A stretch of 61,966 bases of DNA, from positions 1-61,966 of the forward strand of contig CAJUQH010000012.1 in NCBI GenBank assembly GCA_910588095.1, in the 5' to 3' direction. Positions 8,308-17,391 of the stretch are shown here, piece by piece; within the stretch, counting starts at the first letter, position 1; each line of letters starts with the position of its first letter. This DNA comes from an uncultured Eggerthellaceae bacterium (GTDB lineage: Bacteria; Actinomycetota; Coriobacteriia; Coriobacteriales; Eggerthellaceae). Under the pieces are notes generated by a model, which was not told where the DNA came from, did not search any database, and saw only the letters and a program-made list of their open reading frames with translations. The position numbers and the translations under genes were made by a program.

Positions 8308-8595
8308 CTAGCTGCCCGCCGTCATCTGCTGGGTGGCCATGTACAGGTTCATCGAGAAGTACACCATCACGGCCAGGACCACGGTGACCGCGATCTTGAC
8401 GGCTACGTGCCAGTCGCTGCGCCACATGAGCACGAGCCCCACGGGCCAGAACAGCACGAGGAAGAAGATGATCCAGAATGTTTCCTGGTACCACTTCTTG
8501 GCGCCGGGCTCCTTGATGATGGTATTGGCGGATTCGTAGGTGCGCTGGCCCTTGTGCAGCCAGTCGCCGGGGCGGCGCTCGTCGTTGTCGGCCAT
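8308..8595 (-). CDS. Small membrane protein, two transmembrane segments
   Basis: 95 residues, unknown function. A charged N-terminus with a WYQETF motif is followed by two hydrophobic segments (about residues 39-57 and 66-86), separated by MWRSDWHV. The ATG at 8595 follows GAGGAGAGGG. The longer minus-strand reading through the neighbouring DMT gene is a shadow. It is transcribed alone, divergent from the DMT gene. Confidence 0.72.
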   Translation of the reverse strand: MADNDERRPGDWLHKGQRTYESANTIIKEPGAKKWYQETFWIIFFLVLFWPVGLVLMWRSDWHVAVKIAVTVVLAVMVYFSMNLYMATQQMTAGS

Positions 8596-8700
8596 GGAAA
8601 CCCTCTCCTCTGCTGCGGCATGATTCCGCGGCCCATGGTAGCATAGGGCGCTAGGGGAAAGGCAAAGCGTATACCACCTGCAATCTACAAGCTGCTCATC

Positions 8701-9768
8701 GTGGTGGCCACCATCATATGGGGAGCCAGCTTCGTGTTCATGAAGGACGCCGTGGGGGTCATGGAGCCCGCATGGCTCATCGGCGTGCGCTTCACCATAA
8801 CGGCCCTCATCCTCACCGCGGTGTTCTGGCGCCAGGTGCGCCGCGCGCTCACGCGCCGCGAGCTGGTGGCGGGTGCGGTGCTGGGGCTGGCGAACTTCAT
8901 GGCCTACTGGGTGCAGACCATCGGGCTGGCCTACACCACGCCGGGCAAGAACGCGTTCCTGACAGCGGTGTACTGCGTCATCGTGCCATTCATCTACTGG
9001 GCGGTGGCTGCGCGCCGGCCCACCCGCTACAACCTGCTGGCGGCAGCGCTGGGCGTGGCGGGCATCGGGTTCGTGTCGCTGGCCTCGGAGAGCCTGACGG
9101 TGGGCTTCGGCGATGCCATGTCGCTGCTGTCGGCGGTGTTCTTCGCGCTGCACATCGTGCTGGTGGGCCGCTTCTCCACGGGACGCAACGTGCTGGCGCT
9201 GACCGTTTACCAGTTCTGGATGGGTGGGCTGTGCGGCTTGGCTGCAGGCGCGCTCACCGAGCCGGTGCCCGGCCTGGCGGCCATCACGCCCGACTTCGTG
9301 CTCAACATGGTGTACCTGGTGGTGTTCGCCTCGTGCATCGCCCTGGTATTGCAGAACGTGGCGCTGGCTCACGTGCCGCCCACCCAGGCGTCGCTGCTGC
9401 TCTCGCTTGAGTCGGTGTTCGGGGTGGTGTTCTCGGTGCTGCTCTATGGAGAGGCGCTCACGCCCAGGCTGCTGGTGGGCTTCGCGCTCATATTCGGCGC
9501 CATCCTCATAAGCGAGCTGCTGCCGCGGCCGCCCAAGGCGAAGGCCGGAGCCGTGGTGCCGCAGCCTGCGGAAGGCAGGGGAGGTGCCGGGCGATCCGTT
9601 GCGGCGGGGCCAGGCGCGCGACGCAGCCTGGAAGGCGCCGTGCTGGCCGACGGCCAGGGCGACACCGTGGCAGACCTGCTGCAGGGCGATGCCATGGCCG
9701 CTGGCGAGCTGGAGCAGCATTTGGTGGAACGCGAGCCGCGCCCGAGCGCGTCGGCGAATGGAAGGTAG
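8701..9768 (+). CDS. DMT superfamily (EamA) transporter, unusual start
   Basis: About ten membrane spans in two EamA halves (ATIIWGASFVFMKDA in the first; PPTQASLLLSLESVFGVVFS in the second), so a small-metabolite exporter of unknown substrate. The usual EamA N-terminus starts earlier: the in-frame codons upstream of the GTG at 8701 read PPAIYKLLIV. The only start-like codon that fits is ATA at 8671, eight bases after AGGGGAAAGG. The C-terminus carries an extra alanine/glycine-rich tail of about 85 residues. The next gene begins nine bases after the stop, so the two are probably co-transcribed. Confidence 0.8.
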   Translation: MVATIIWGASFVFMKDAVGVMEPAWLIGVRFTITALILTAVFWRQVRRALTRRELVAGAVLGLANFMAYWVQTIGLAYTTPGKNAFLTAVYCVIVPFIYWAVAARRPTRYNLLAAALGVAGIGFVSLASESLTVGFGDAMSLLSAVFFALHIVLVGRFSTGRNVLALTVYQFWMGGLCGLAAGALTEPVPGLAAITPDFVLNMVYLVVFASCIALVLQNVALAHVPPTQASLLLSLESVFGVVFSVLLYGEALTPRLLVGFALIFGAILISELLPRPPKAKAGAVVPQPAEGRGGAGRSVAAGPGARRSLEGAVLADGQGDTVADLLQGDAMAAGELEQHLVEREPRPSASANGR

Positions 9769-9777
9769 GGGAGGCCC

Positions 9778-11508
9778 ATGGTGGAGATACGCTTGGAGGA
9801 CATGCTGTACCTGCCGGCCTCGGACAGCAACCTACCCCACGTGACGCCGGCCATGGTGCTGGACTGCCTTGAAGGCTACGACGTGCTGACGCCGCTGCCC
9901 GAAGGGCGACGCATCTTCCGCTGGTTCGCGGCCTTCTCCTCGAACGCCGAGGAGTTCCCCGTGCTGCTCACGCTGCCCGATGCCTCGGTGCTGTTCGCCT
10001 GCGACTCCCGCAACGCCTTGGCCTTCCTAGCCCAGCGCCCGAGCGCCTTCGCCTTGGTGCTGCTGGAGCCCGACGATGCGCTCGAGCCCTTCGAACCCTA
10101 CCTCGACCGCGTGGTGGTCATCGCCAAGGACGAGCGCAGCTCGAGCCTGGCGTTCGCACTGCAGTCGTTCTTCATCAAGATACTGCTGTGGGAGAACGAC
10201 CTGGAGCACATCGTCTTGCGCGAAGGGTCGATGACCGAGATGCTGGACGCCAGCGCGAGCATCCTGAAGAACTTCGTGTTCGTCTCCGACGCCAACTTCA
10301 ACGTGATGGCGCGCACCACGACCGTCGACCCTCCAGACGACCTGCATCGGGACATCATCAAGAACGGCTGCTTGACCTCGCGCATCATAGCCGAGCCACG
10401 ATTCCGCCTGCCCGAGAAGACGTTCTACACCCGCGAGGCCTCGGACATAACCCCCTTCGATAGGGTGTCGTACCCGGTGCACATCAACCATTCCTACTTC
10501 GGTTCCATATCCATGGCGTGCAACGCGTGGCCCGACACCGAGGGGCTGCGTGACCTGTTCCGTACCTTGGCCCGCTACATGACGCCCCTCTGCGAGCGGC
10601 TGTGGAGCAAGCAGGCGGCGCTCAACCTGCCCTCGTACTTCTTCTTCATCAAGCTCATCGAGGGCGAGCCGGTGGAGCAGGACTACCTCGAGGCCCAGAT
10701 GGAGATGGCCAACCTCGAGGCCATGGGGCATTTCAAGCTCATCATGCTCGATGTGGACGGCGACGTGGAACCCGACCGCGCCACGGTGGTGAGCCGGGCG
10801 GCTACGGGCCTCAACGGCGGGGACGCCTATGTGTTCCCGTACCGCGAGAAGCTGCTCGTGCTGTGCTATGACCAGGCCCTTGACGGGCGCCTGTCGCATC
10901 GCTTCACCGCCGAGGACCTGATGGGGCGCATCTATGAGCCCTATGGCGTGGTGGCAGCGGTGTCGTCGGTGTTCACGCGCCTGGCCGACCTCGACTTGGC
11001 CTACCGCCAGACCCTCATCGCCTTGGAGCTGGCGGGGGCTGTGGACCGCGAGCAGTTCACCGACGGGCTCGAGCGCGCGGGCGGGGTGTACCTGTTCGAG
11101 GATGCGCTGCTGTACTACCTGGTGGACCCTTCGCTGCGCGACCGGCGCTTCATGGAGTTCATATTCGAGAACTCGCTGGTGAGCCTGCTGTACCAAGAGG
11201 ACGTGCGGAACGGCACCAACCACACCGCTTTGCTCTGGTTCTACCTGCAGACCGAGCGCAACGCCACGGCCGTGGCCAATCAGCTGCACATGCATCGCAA
11301 CACCGTGCTGTACCACATCGAGAAGATAGAGAAGCGCTTCGACTTCGACCTTGCTAGCAAGACGGCTCGCGACTGGCTGCTATTGAGCTTCAAGCAGTTC
11401 TTCCTCAAGATGAGCGACAGCTCCCTGGCAGGCATCTTCGGCGCTGCGCAGGCAACGGAAGCCCCCGCCGGCGCGGGGTCGACGGGGGCTGAGGGGGTGA
11501 GCTGCTAG
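9778..11508 (+). CDS. PucR-type transcriptional regulator
   Basis: 576 residues, cytoplasmic. The last ~60 residues of the folded part are the PucR C-terminal helix-turn-helix: TERNATAVANQLHMHRNTV then YHIEKIEKRF. A GGDEF-like/sensor region precedes it and the N-terminal half resembles the effector-sensing part of PucR proteins. A short low-complexity tail follows. It ends 28 bases from the convergent MFS gene and about 1.5 kb from the symmetric operator at 12909-12944, making it a candidate regulator of that divergent pair. The control target is inferred. Confidence 0.85.
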   Translation: MVEIRLEDMLYLPASDSNLPHVTPAMVLDCLEGYDVLTPLPEGRRIFRWFAAFSSNAEEFPVLLTLPDASVLFACDSRNALAFLAQRPSAFALVLLEPDDALEPFEPYLDRVVVIAKDERSSSLAFALQSFFIKILLWENDLEHIVLREGSMTEMLDASASILKNFVFVSDANFNVMARTTTVDPPDDLHRDIIKNGCLTSRIIAEPRFRLPEKTFYTREASDITPFDRVSYPVHINHSYFGSISMACNAWPDTEGLRDLFRTLARYMTPLCERLWSKQAALNLPSYFFFIKLIEGEPVEQDYLEAQMEMANLEAMGHFKLIMLDVDGDVEPDRATVVSRAATGLNGGDAYVFPYREKLLVLCYDQALDGRLSHRFTAEDLMGRIYEPYGVVAAVSSVFTRLADLDLAYRQTLIALELAGAVDREQFTDGLERAGGVYLFEDALLYYLVDPSLRDRRFMEFIFENSLVSLLYQEDVRNGTNHTALLWFYLQTERNATAVANQLHMHRNTVLYHIEKIEKRFDFDLASKTARDWLLLSFKQFFLKMSDSSLAGIFGAAQATEAPAGAGSTGAEGVSC

Positions 11509-11536
11509 CAGCAGCGGAAGGGCAGGGCCGAATGGG

Positions 11537-12811
11537 CTAGCGGGCGGCCTCGGGCCGGGCGGCGCTCGAGCGAACCTCGTCCATGGCGGCACCCACGGCC
11601 CGACGCGCGACGGCGGTGCGCTGGGCCCAGGCCAGGATGGCGAAGGATGCGGCCACGAGCACCGCCGAGGCATACATGGCCACCTCGTAGCCGCCGGTGA
11701 CGTCGTAAGCCAGCCCCCACAACGGCGCGCCGACGGCCTGGCCCAGAACGCAGGCCATGGACACGACGCCCCAGATGGAGGCGTAGTCGCGCAGCCCGAA
11801 TACGCTCTGGGTGACCATGGGGGCGAACAGCGTGGTGTTGGCGTTGCCTAGCGACATGAGCACCAGCGCCACGCAGATGACCGAGACCGACCCGGTGGCG
11901 GGCAGCAGCAGGAACGAGGCAAGGTACAGCGCCGAGCACAGCAGCAGCGAGCGCATGAGCCCCATCTTGTCTGACGCGATGCCGGCCACCACGTTGGTGA
12001 CGATGATGCCCGCCGAGATGACCGACATGAACACCCCAGCCGCCACGGCATCGAAGCCGATGCCCACGAAGTAGGCGGCCAGGTGCTGGGTAATCATGAC
12101 CGTGGCGGCCAGCAGCAGGAATGCCCCGGCCGTGGCCCACAGCTGGGGCGTGCGCAGGGCGGTGGCGTAGGGCACGCCGGGCAGCTCGGCGCTGCTCGCG
12201 CCCGCGGCGGCTGCCTCGTCGGCCCCGTAGGGGGCTAGCCCCACGTCGGAGGGGTCGGAGCGCAGCAGCAGCAAGCCCACCGGGGTGGTGAGCGCGGCCA
12301 CGACGCAGCCGAGCAGCACGTAGCCCGCCTCCCAGCCGTTGGCGATGATGAACGAGGGGAACACCAGCGAAAGCCCCATGGCCACGATGCCTCCGCAAGC
12401 GGCGGCCAGGCCCATGACGAAGCCGTTCTTCTGCGCGAACCAGCTGGATACGATGACGGGCACCGCGGCGTAGCTGCACCCGAAGAACCCGAGCCCTATG
12501 AGGCACCCCACGACGTAGAAGGCCGGCAGGCTATGGCACAGCGACAACGCCGCCATGGCCGCGCCCGTCCACAGGCCGCCGAAGATGACGAAGGGCCGCG
12601 TGCCGAAGCGCGCGATGGCTCGGCCGTAGACCGGCAGCGTGACGGTGCCTACGATGGTGATGAGGCTGAAGTACAGCGAGAACGTGGATCGGTCGAATCC
12701 CAGGTCGGAGGTGACCGGATCCATGAAGAAGCCGAAGCTCACCGTGCCGGCTATCATGGCGCTCATGATGAGGCAGGCGGCTATGGCGGTCCTTACGTAG
12801 GGCGCTCCCAT
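11537..12811 (-). CDS. MFS transporter, oxalate/formate-antiporter-like
   Basis: 424 residues with about twelve membrane spans. The early SDLGFDRSTFSLYFSLI and the GRAIARFGTRP loop are typical of the OFA/monocarboxylate-like MFS branch that moves organic acids. The ATG at 12811 follows AAAGGAG; the longer reading upstream crosses the operator and is rejected. It is divergent from the molybdopterin oxidoreductase and shares its control region, so it probably imports that enzyme's substrate or exports its product. Confidence 0.88.
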   Translation of the reverse strand: MGAPYVRTAIAACLIMSAMIAGTVSFGFFMDPVTSDLGFDRSTFSLYFSLITIVGTVTLPVYGRAIARFGTRPFVIFGGLWTGAAMAALSLCHSLPAFYVVGCLIGLGFFGCSYAAVPVIVSSWFAQKNGFVMGLAAACGGIVAMGLSLVFPSFIIANGWEAGYVLLGCVVAALTTPVGLLLLRSDPSDVGLAPYGADEAAAAGASSAELPGVPYATALRTPQLWATAGAFLLLAATVMITQHLAAYFVGIGFDAVAAGVFMSVISAGIIVTNVVAGIASDKMGLMRSLLLCSALYLASFLLLPATGSVSVICVALVLMSLGNANTTLFAPMVTQSVFGLRDYASIWGVVSMACVLGQAVGAPLWGLAYDVTGGYEVAMYASAVLVAASFAILAWAQRTAVARRAVGAAMDEVRSSAARPEAAR

Positions 12812-12873
12812 GATCGTCTCCTTTCGCTTGCTTGGCTCAAGGCGCGCAGCTGGCTGGCCGCGCGCTTCGAAGC

Positions 12874-12879
12874 AGTATA
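12874..12879 (-). promoter_or_regulatory. -10 box of the divergent MFS gene
   Basis: TATACT on the minus strand, about 63 bases before the MFS start codon, with no convincing -35 box. Its centre is 50 bases from the centre of the palindrome at 12909-12944. Confidence 0.5.
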
Positions 12880-12908
12880 GGAAGCGCCCTTTTCCCAAGC
12901 CCATGGAG

Positions 12909-12944
12909 AATCCTCCAAAAACGGTCGGCTCTTTTTGGAGGATT
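12909..12944. promoter_or_regulatory. 13-bp perfect inverted repeat, shared operator of divergent genes
   Basis: AATCCTCCAAAAA (12909-12921) and TTTTTGGAGGATT (12932-12944) are perfectly complementary around a 10-base spacer. It lies midway between two -10-like boxes (TATACT minus at 12874-12879, TAGGAT plus at 12974-12979), each centred 50 bases away. This places the site near -60 of both promoters, a normal position for an activator. It is unlikely to be a terminator because genes diverge from it. Confidence 0.7.
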
Positions 12945-12973
12945 TGCCGTTTCGCCCGGTAGGACCCCTTCTC

Positions 12974-12979
12974 TAGGAT
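12974..12979 (+). promoter_or_regulatory. -10-like box of the molybdopterin oxidoreductase operon
   Basis: TAGGAT on the plus strand, about 100 bases before the start codon, with no good -35 box. The weak -35 on both sides fits dependence on an activator bound at 12909-12944. Confidence 0.35.
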
Positions 12980-13081
12980 TGGAGCATGGCCTAGGCGTCC
13001 TCGCCTTCGGGAATGGCTCAGGAGAGCCGAGTGGCGCGCTGGCCTCAAGAGAGGCATCGGTCCTTACGAGAGGAGATGGGA

Positions 13082-15487
13082 ATGGAGTACAACAACGAGT
13101 ACAACTTGGACTTGTACCCGAAGAAGCTGCATTGGAAGGAGGGCGACCTCAACGCCACCCGCACCACCATGTGGTCGGGCCCGGGCTGCCATGAGGGCTG
13201 CCAGGTCATCTTCTACACCGACGACGACGGCAAGCTGGTCAAGGTCGAGGGCGACCCGAACTCGCCGTTCAACCAGGGGCGCCTGTGCATGCGCTGCCTC
13301 GAGCTGCCCGAGCTCGTGAACCACGAGTCGCGCCTGAAATACCCCATGAAGCGCGCCCGCGACGAGCGCGGCCAGGACACCTGGGAGCGCGTGAGCTGGG
13401 ACGAGGCCTACGACATCATCGAGGAGAACGTCCGCAAGTTCCAGAAGGAGAGCGGCCCCGAGTCCATCATCTCCATGATCGGCACCGGCCGCAACGTCTC
13501 GCAGGTCATCGCGCACAACCAGTACGCCAACTTCGGCGGCCCCGACCTGACGCTGTGCTTCCTCTCCGGCGACTCCTGCATGCTGCCCCGCACGGCGCTG
13601 TGCTACGTGGTCATGGGCAACCAGTGGGTGGCCGACATGAGCCAGTTCCGCGAGAAGCGCTACGACCAGGACGAGGACTGGGTGGTGCCCGAGTGCATCG
13701 TGCTGTGGGGCACCAACCCCGTGGTGTGCAACTCCGACGCCTTCCTGGGTCACTGGATCGTCGAGGCCATGAAGCGCGGCAGCGAGCTGATATCGGTCGA
13801 CCCGCAGCTGACCTGGATAGGCAGCCGCGCCAAGTACTGGCTGCGCCTGCGTCCCGGCACCGACGCGGCCCTGGCCCTGGGCATGATGAACGTCATCATC
13901 AACGAGGACCTCTACGACCATGAGTTCGTGGAGAAGTGGTGCTTCGGCTTCGACCAGCTCAAGGAGCGCGTGCAGGAGTACCCGCCCGAGAAGGTGGCCG
14001 AGATCTGCTGGGTGGACAAGGACGAGCTCATCGAGGCGAGCCGCTTCTACGCCAAGGCCAAGCCCTCCACCATCCAGTGGGGCCTGGCAGTGGACATGTC
14101 CAAGATAGGCACCCAGAGCGCCCTGGCCATCGCCGACCTGGCGGGCATCACGGGCAACATCGACAACCCCGGCGGCAACATCCTCATCGACCAGGCTGGC
14201 GGCCTTGAGTTCGGCTACAACTCCGGCATCGAGTACCTCAAAGAGGGCATGGTGGAGAAGCGCCTGGGCAATCAGAAGTACCCGCTTAAGAAGTACGGCT
14301 TCACCGCCAGCTCGCAGTCCGACTCCATCCTCGAGGCCATCGAGACCGGCAAGGACGAGAACGGCAACCCGCGCCCGGTGCGCATGCTGTGGATCCAGTC
14401 GTCCAACCCCATCACCAACATGGGCCAGGACGCCCCGCGCATCTACCGCGCCATGAAGAACGTCGACTTCATCTGCGTCATCGACATGTTCATGACGCCG
14501 TTCGCCAGCGCCTGCGCCGACCTGGTGCTGCCCTGCGCCATGTCCAACGAGCGCGACTGCGTGCGCGTGTGGTTCGACCCGATCCGCTCGCTCACCAAGA
14601 CCGGCAGCTACTTCGAGGCCAAGGAAGACGAGCAGATCATGATCGACCTGGGGCATCGCCTGAGCCCTGAGCTGTGGCCCGAGTGGGTGCAGACCCCGCG
14701 CGACTACATGAACTGGCGCATGCAGAACGCCCCGGCCTGCCGCTACGACTCCATGGAGGAGCTTGAGGACGCCGGCGGCTGGCATTACCACCCGTTCCGC
14801 TACTACAAGCACGAGAAGGGCCTGCTGCGCTCCGACGGCGAGCCGGGCTTCAACACGGTGACCGGCCTCTACGAGCTGGCGCCGGTGCTGTTCGACTCCT
14901 GGGGCGACGACCCGCTGCCCTTCTACGAGGAGCCGCCCTCAAGCCCGTACCGCACGCCGAACCTGGCCGAGGAGTACCCGCTGGTGCTGACCACCGGCAA
15001 GCGCTCCTTCGAGTTCTTCCATTCCGAATGGCGCCAGGCCGACACCACGAGCCGCGAGCTGCATCCGGTGCCGTACTTCGACATCCACCCCGACACGGCC
15101 GCCAAGTACGGCGTCGTGGAGGGTCAGTGGACTTGGATCGAGAACCAGATGGGCAAGTGCCGCCAGGTGGCGCGCTTCAACGCCACGCTCGACCCGCGCG
15201 TGATCTCCACCGAGCATGGCTGGTGGTTCCCTGAGAAGGAAGCGGCCGAGCCCGAGCTGTTCGGCGTGTTCGACTGCAACCCGAACAACCTCATCCCCAT
15301 GGGCGAGAACGGGCCTTCCGGCTACGGCGCTCCCATCAAGTGCTCCATCGCCAAGGTGTACCCCTCCACGGCTGACAACATGGCGGCGGAGAACCAGCCC
15401 ACCTACCAGGTGACCCGCGGCAGCGGCTACACCCATGGGCCCTCGCACAAGACCGACACCCCGAGCTTCTACGACGGCATCGAGTAG
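13082..15487 (+). CDS. Molybdopterin-dependent oxidoreductase, DMSO reductase family (catechol dehydroxylase/transhydroxylase-like)
   Basis: 801 residues, no Tat signal, so cytoplasmic. It carries an N-terminal Fe-S region with cysteines 36, 40, 69 and 72, and a DMSO-reductase-type fold with the WERVSWDEAYDII motif. Other recognisable blocks are LSGDSCMLPR (Cys166 is a candidate metal ligand), LWGTNPVVCNSD and the C-terminal cofactor domain with LVLTTGKRSFEFFHSEW. The cysteine spacing C-x3-C-x28-C-x2-C differs from the common C-x2-C-x3-C-xn-C. The ATG at 13082 sits six bases after GAGAGGAG. The downstream two-cluster ferredoxin and MFS gene match the layout reported for gut catechol dehydroxylases. 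Substrate is inferred only as an aromatic or other small organic acceptor. Confidence 0.85.
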   Translation: MEYNNEYNLDLYPKKLHWKEGDLNATRTTMWSGPGCHEGCQVIFYTDDDGKLVKVEGDPNSPFNQGRLCMRCLELPELVNHESRLKYPMKRARDERGQDTWERVSWDEAYDIIEENVRKFQKESGPESIISMIGTGRNVSQVIAHNQYANFGGPDLTLCFLSGDSCMLPRTALCYVVMGNQWVADMSQFREKRYDQDEDWVVPECIVLWGTNPVVCNSDAFLGHWIVEAMKRGSELISVDPQLTWIGSRAKYWLRLRPGTDAALALGMMNVIINEDLYDHEFVEKWCFGFDQLKERVQEYPPEKVAEICWVDKDELIEASRFYAKAKPSTIQWGLAVDMSKIGTQSALAIADLAGITGNIDNPGGNILIDQAGGLEFGYNSGIEYLKEGMVEKRLGNQKYPLKKYGFTASSQSDSILEAIETGKDENGNPRPVRMLWIQSSNPITNMGQDAPRIYRAMKNVDFICVIDMFMTPFASACADLVLPCAMSNERDCVRVWFDPIRSLTKTGSYFEAKEDEQIMIDLGHRLSPELWPEWVQTPRDYMNWRMQNAPACRYDSMEELEDAGGWHYHPFRYYKHEKGLLRSDGEPGFNTVTGLYELAPVLFDSWGDDPLPFYEEPPSSPYRTPNLAEEYPLVLTTGKRSFEFFHSEWRQADTTSRELHPVPYFDIHPDTAAKYGVVEGQWTWIENQMGKCRQVARFNATLDPRVISTEHGWWFPEKEAAEPELFGVFDCNPNNLIPMGENGPSGYGAPIKCSIAKVYPSTADNMAAENQPTYQVTRGSGYTHGPSHKTDTPSFYDGIE

Positions 15488-15516
15488 CGGCGGCGTAGAG
15501 AGAGGAAGGAAAGCAG

Positions 15517-15870
15517 ATGACCAGAGGCGAATACGGTCTGATGATCGACTACGAGTTCTGCTCGGGCTGCCATGCCTGCGAGGTGGCCTGCAAGAAGGAG
15601 CACGACATGCCGCGGGGCGACTTCGGCATCCGCGTGCTGACGAGCGGCCCCTACCAGAGCTCTGATGGCGAGTGGGACTTCGACTACCTGCCCATGCCCA
15701 CCCACCTGTGCGACCTGTGCGCGGCGCGCACGGCCGCGGGCAAGCTGCCCAGCTGCGTGCACCATTGCCAGGCAGGCGTCATGGTGTACGGGCCGGTGGA
15801 GGAGCTGGCGGCCAAGGCCAAGAAGGCCGAGGCCACTACCAAGGCCCAGATGGTGATCTTCCCGCGCTAG
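15517..15870 (+). CDS. Two-cluster [4Fe-4S] electron-transfer protein, small subunit
   Basis: 117 residues, cytoplasmic. It has eight cysteines in two sets, CSGCHACEVAC (about residues 15-25) and CDLC...CVHHC (about 65-86), enough for two [4Fe-4S] clusters. The usual DmsB/HycB-type subunit has four clusters, so this is a reduced version in which the middle sets are absent. It lies 29 bases after the molybdopterin enzyme and most likely delivers electrons to it. Confidence 0.9.
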   Translation: MTRGEYGLMIDYEFCSGCHACEVACKKEHDMPRGDFGIRVLTSGPYQSSDGEWDFDYLPMPTHLCDLCAARTAAGKLPSCVHHCQAGVMVYGPVEELAAKAKKAEATTKAQMVIFPR

Positions 15871-16089
15871 CGGGCACCTGCGGGCGATCGGGTTCACCCT
15901 GGCGGCGCGCAGCCGCAAATCCCCCTTGCAAGCACGGGGCGCGCTGCTGGGTCTACCGCTCTACCGCGCATCTTCCTGAGGTTCCGGCTGGCCGCTTAGA
16001 CGGCCGGCTGGAGCCGTTTGGAGAAAGGAGTGGGCGTGGTCGGGCAAGCAAAGAGGGAATGAAGCGTTAACACGTTCTAAGGAGGAAAG

Positions 16090-17391
16090 ATGCAAGAGGA
16101 GAAATTGCTGCCATGGCGGTGGGCCATCCTCATCGGGATGACCATCCTGCTGGTGGCGCTCCAGTTCTCGTTCATCATCCCGGGCGGCGCTGCGCTGCTG
16201 GTCATGCAGACCTACCAGTGCGAGCCCATGGCGTTCTCGATGATCATGTCCATCCCGTACTTCTCCGGCGTGCTGCTGTGCATCGCCGGCGGCGTGCTGG
16301 CCGACCGCATCGGCCTGGGCAAGGTGTTCCTGGTGGCCTTCGGCATAGCGGCCCTGGGCGCCTTGGCCCGCTGCTTCGTCGTGGACTACTGGGGGCTGTT
16401 CATCGCGAGCTTCTTCATGGGCACCGGCGTGGCTGCGCTGAACGCCAACTCGGCCAAGCTGCTGCGCCTGTGGTTCCCGGGCACGGCCAACTCGTTCGCC
16501 ATGGGCGTCTACACCGCGGGCATGTCCGGCGGCGCGGCCCTGGCAATCTACGTGGGCTCGCACCTGCCTGAGATCCACCAGGCCTGGTGGATCAGCTTCG
16601 CGCTCATCGTGATAGGCCTCATCGCATGGTTCGCGGTCTACCGCAAGCATCCCAACGAGCATGCGTCCACCGAGCCGGTGGGCCAGTACATGAAGGAGGT
16701 CGCCAAGGACTGGCACGTGTGGGCCATCGGCATCACGGCCTTCCTGGTGTTCGGCATGACCAACATCAACGGCTCCTACATGGTGCCCGCCGTGACCACG
16801 CTCATGGGCGACCCGGCCATGGCCGGCATCGCGGGCGACATGTCCACCCTGAACACGGTCATCGCCTGCATCGCCTCGATGGCGCTGCCGGTGGTGTTCG
16901 CCAAGGCATTCAAGAACATGCGCGCGCCGTTCATCATCTGCCTGGGCGGCACGGCCATCTGCTTCGCGCTGGTGTTCTTCCTGCCCTATGGGCCCATCAC
17001 CTGGGCGCTGTTCTGCATCCAGCCGATCCTCATGGCCTCGGTCATGCCCTTCACCAAGATGCTGCCCACGCTCATCCCAGGCGTCAAGCCCGAGCATTAC
17101 GGCGTGGTCGGCGGCATCCAGGCCACGTTCCAGAACTTCGGCATGTTCCTGATCGCCTCCTACATCGTGTCGCCTATCGCCATCGCCGCTACCGGCGTGG
17201 TGGACGGCCCGGTGTACTACCAGGGCATCTACGTGGGCGCGGCCTGCGTTTGCGTGGTGGCCATCATCTCGCTGTTCCTGTTCCCGAACGTCCGCTCCAG
17301 CGTCGCCGGCAAGATCGCCGACGACCAGGCATCGGCCAAGCAGATCGCCGAAGGCGACGCCGAGGCCATCCTGGAAGGCGAGCACATCTAA
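16090..17391 (+). CDS. MFS transporter of the molybdopterin enzyme operon
   Basis: 433 residues, about twelve membrane spans. It has the MFS loop GGVLADRIGLGKV after the second span and a hydrophilic central loop (about 183-205). It starts after a strong AAGGAGG site. The 219 bases before it hold no gene. A terminator follows, closing the operon. Likely a carrier for the substrate or product of the Mo enzyme; this rests on position only. Confidence 0.88.
   Translation: MQEEKLLPWRWAILIGMTILLVALQFSFIIPGGAALLVMQTYQCEPMAFSMIMSIPYFSGVLLCIAGGVLADRIGLGKVFLVAFGIAALGALARCFVVDYWGLFIASFFMGTGVAALNANSAKLLRLWFPGTANSFAMGVYTAGMSGGAALAIYVGSHLPEIHQAWWISFALIVIGLIAWFAVYRKHPNEHASTEPVGQYMKEVAKDWHVWAIGITAFLVFGMTNINGSYMVPAVTTLMGDPAMAGIAGDMSTLNTVIACIASMALPVVFAKAFKNMRAPFIICLGGTAICFALVFFLPYGPITWALFCIQPILMASVMPFTKMLPTLIPGVKPEHYGVVGGIQATFQNFGMFLIASYIVSPIAIAATGVVDGPVYYQGIYVGAACVCVVAIISLFLFPNVRSSVAGKIADDQASAKQIAEGDAEAILEGEHI

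Noticed and set aside
12909..12944. Intrinsic terminator
   Set aside because: It lies between divergent genes upstream of both, with symmetric -10 boxes; an operator explains it better.
13013..13081. Upstream start for the molybdopterin enzyme
   Set aside because: Extra codons before 13082 do not look like a Tat or Sec signal, and the ribosome site GAGAGGAG points to 13082.
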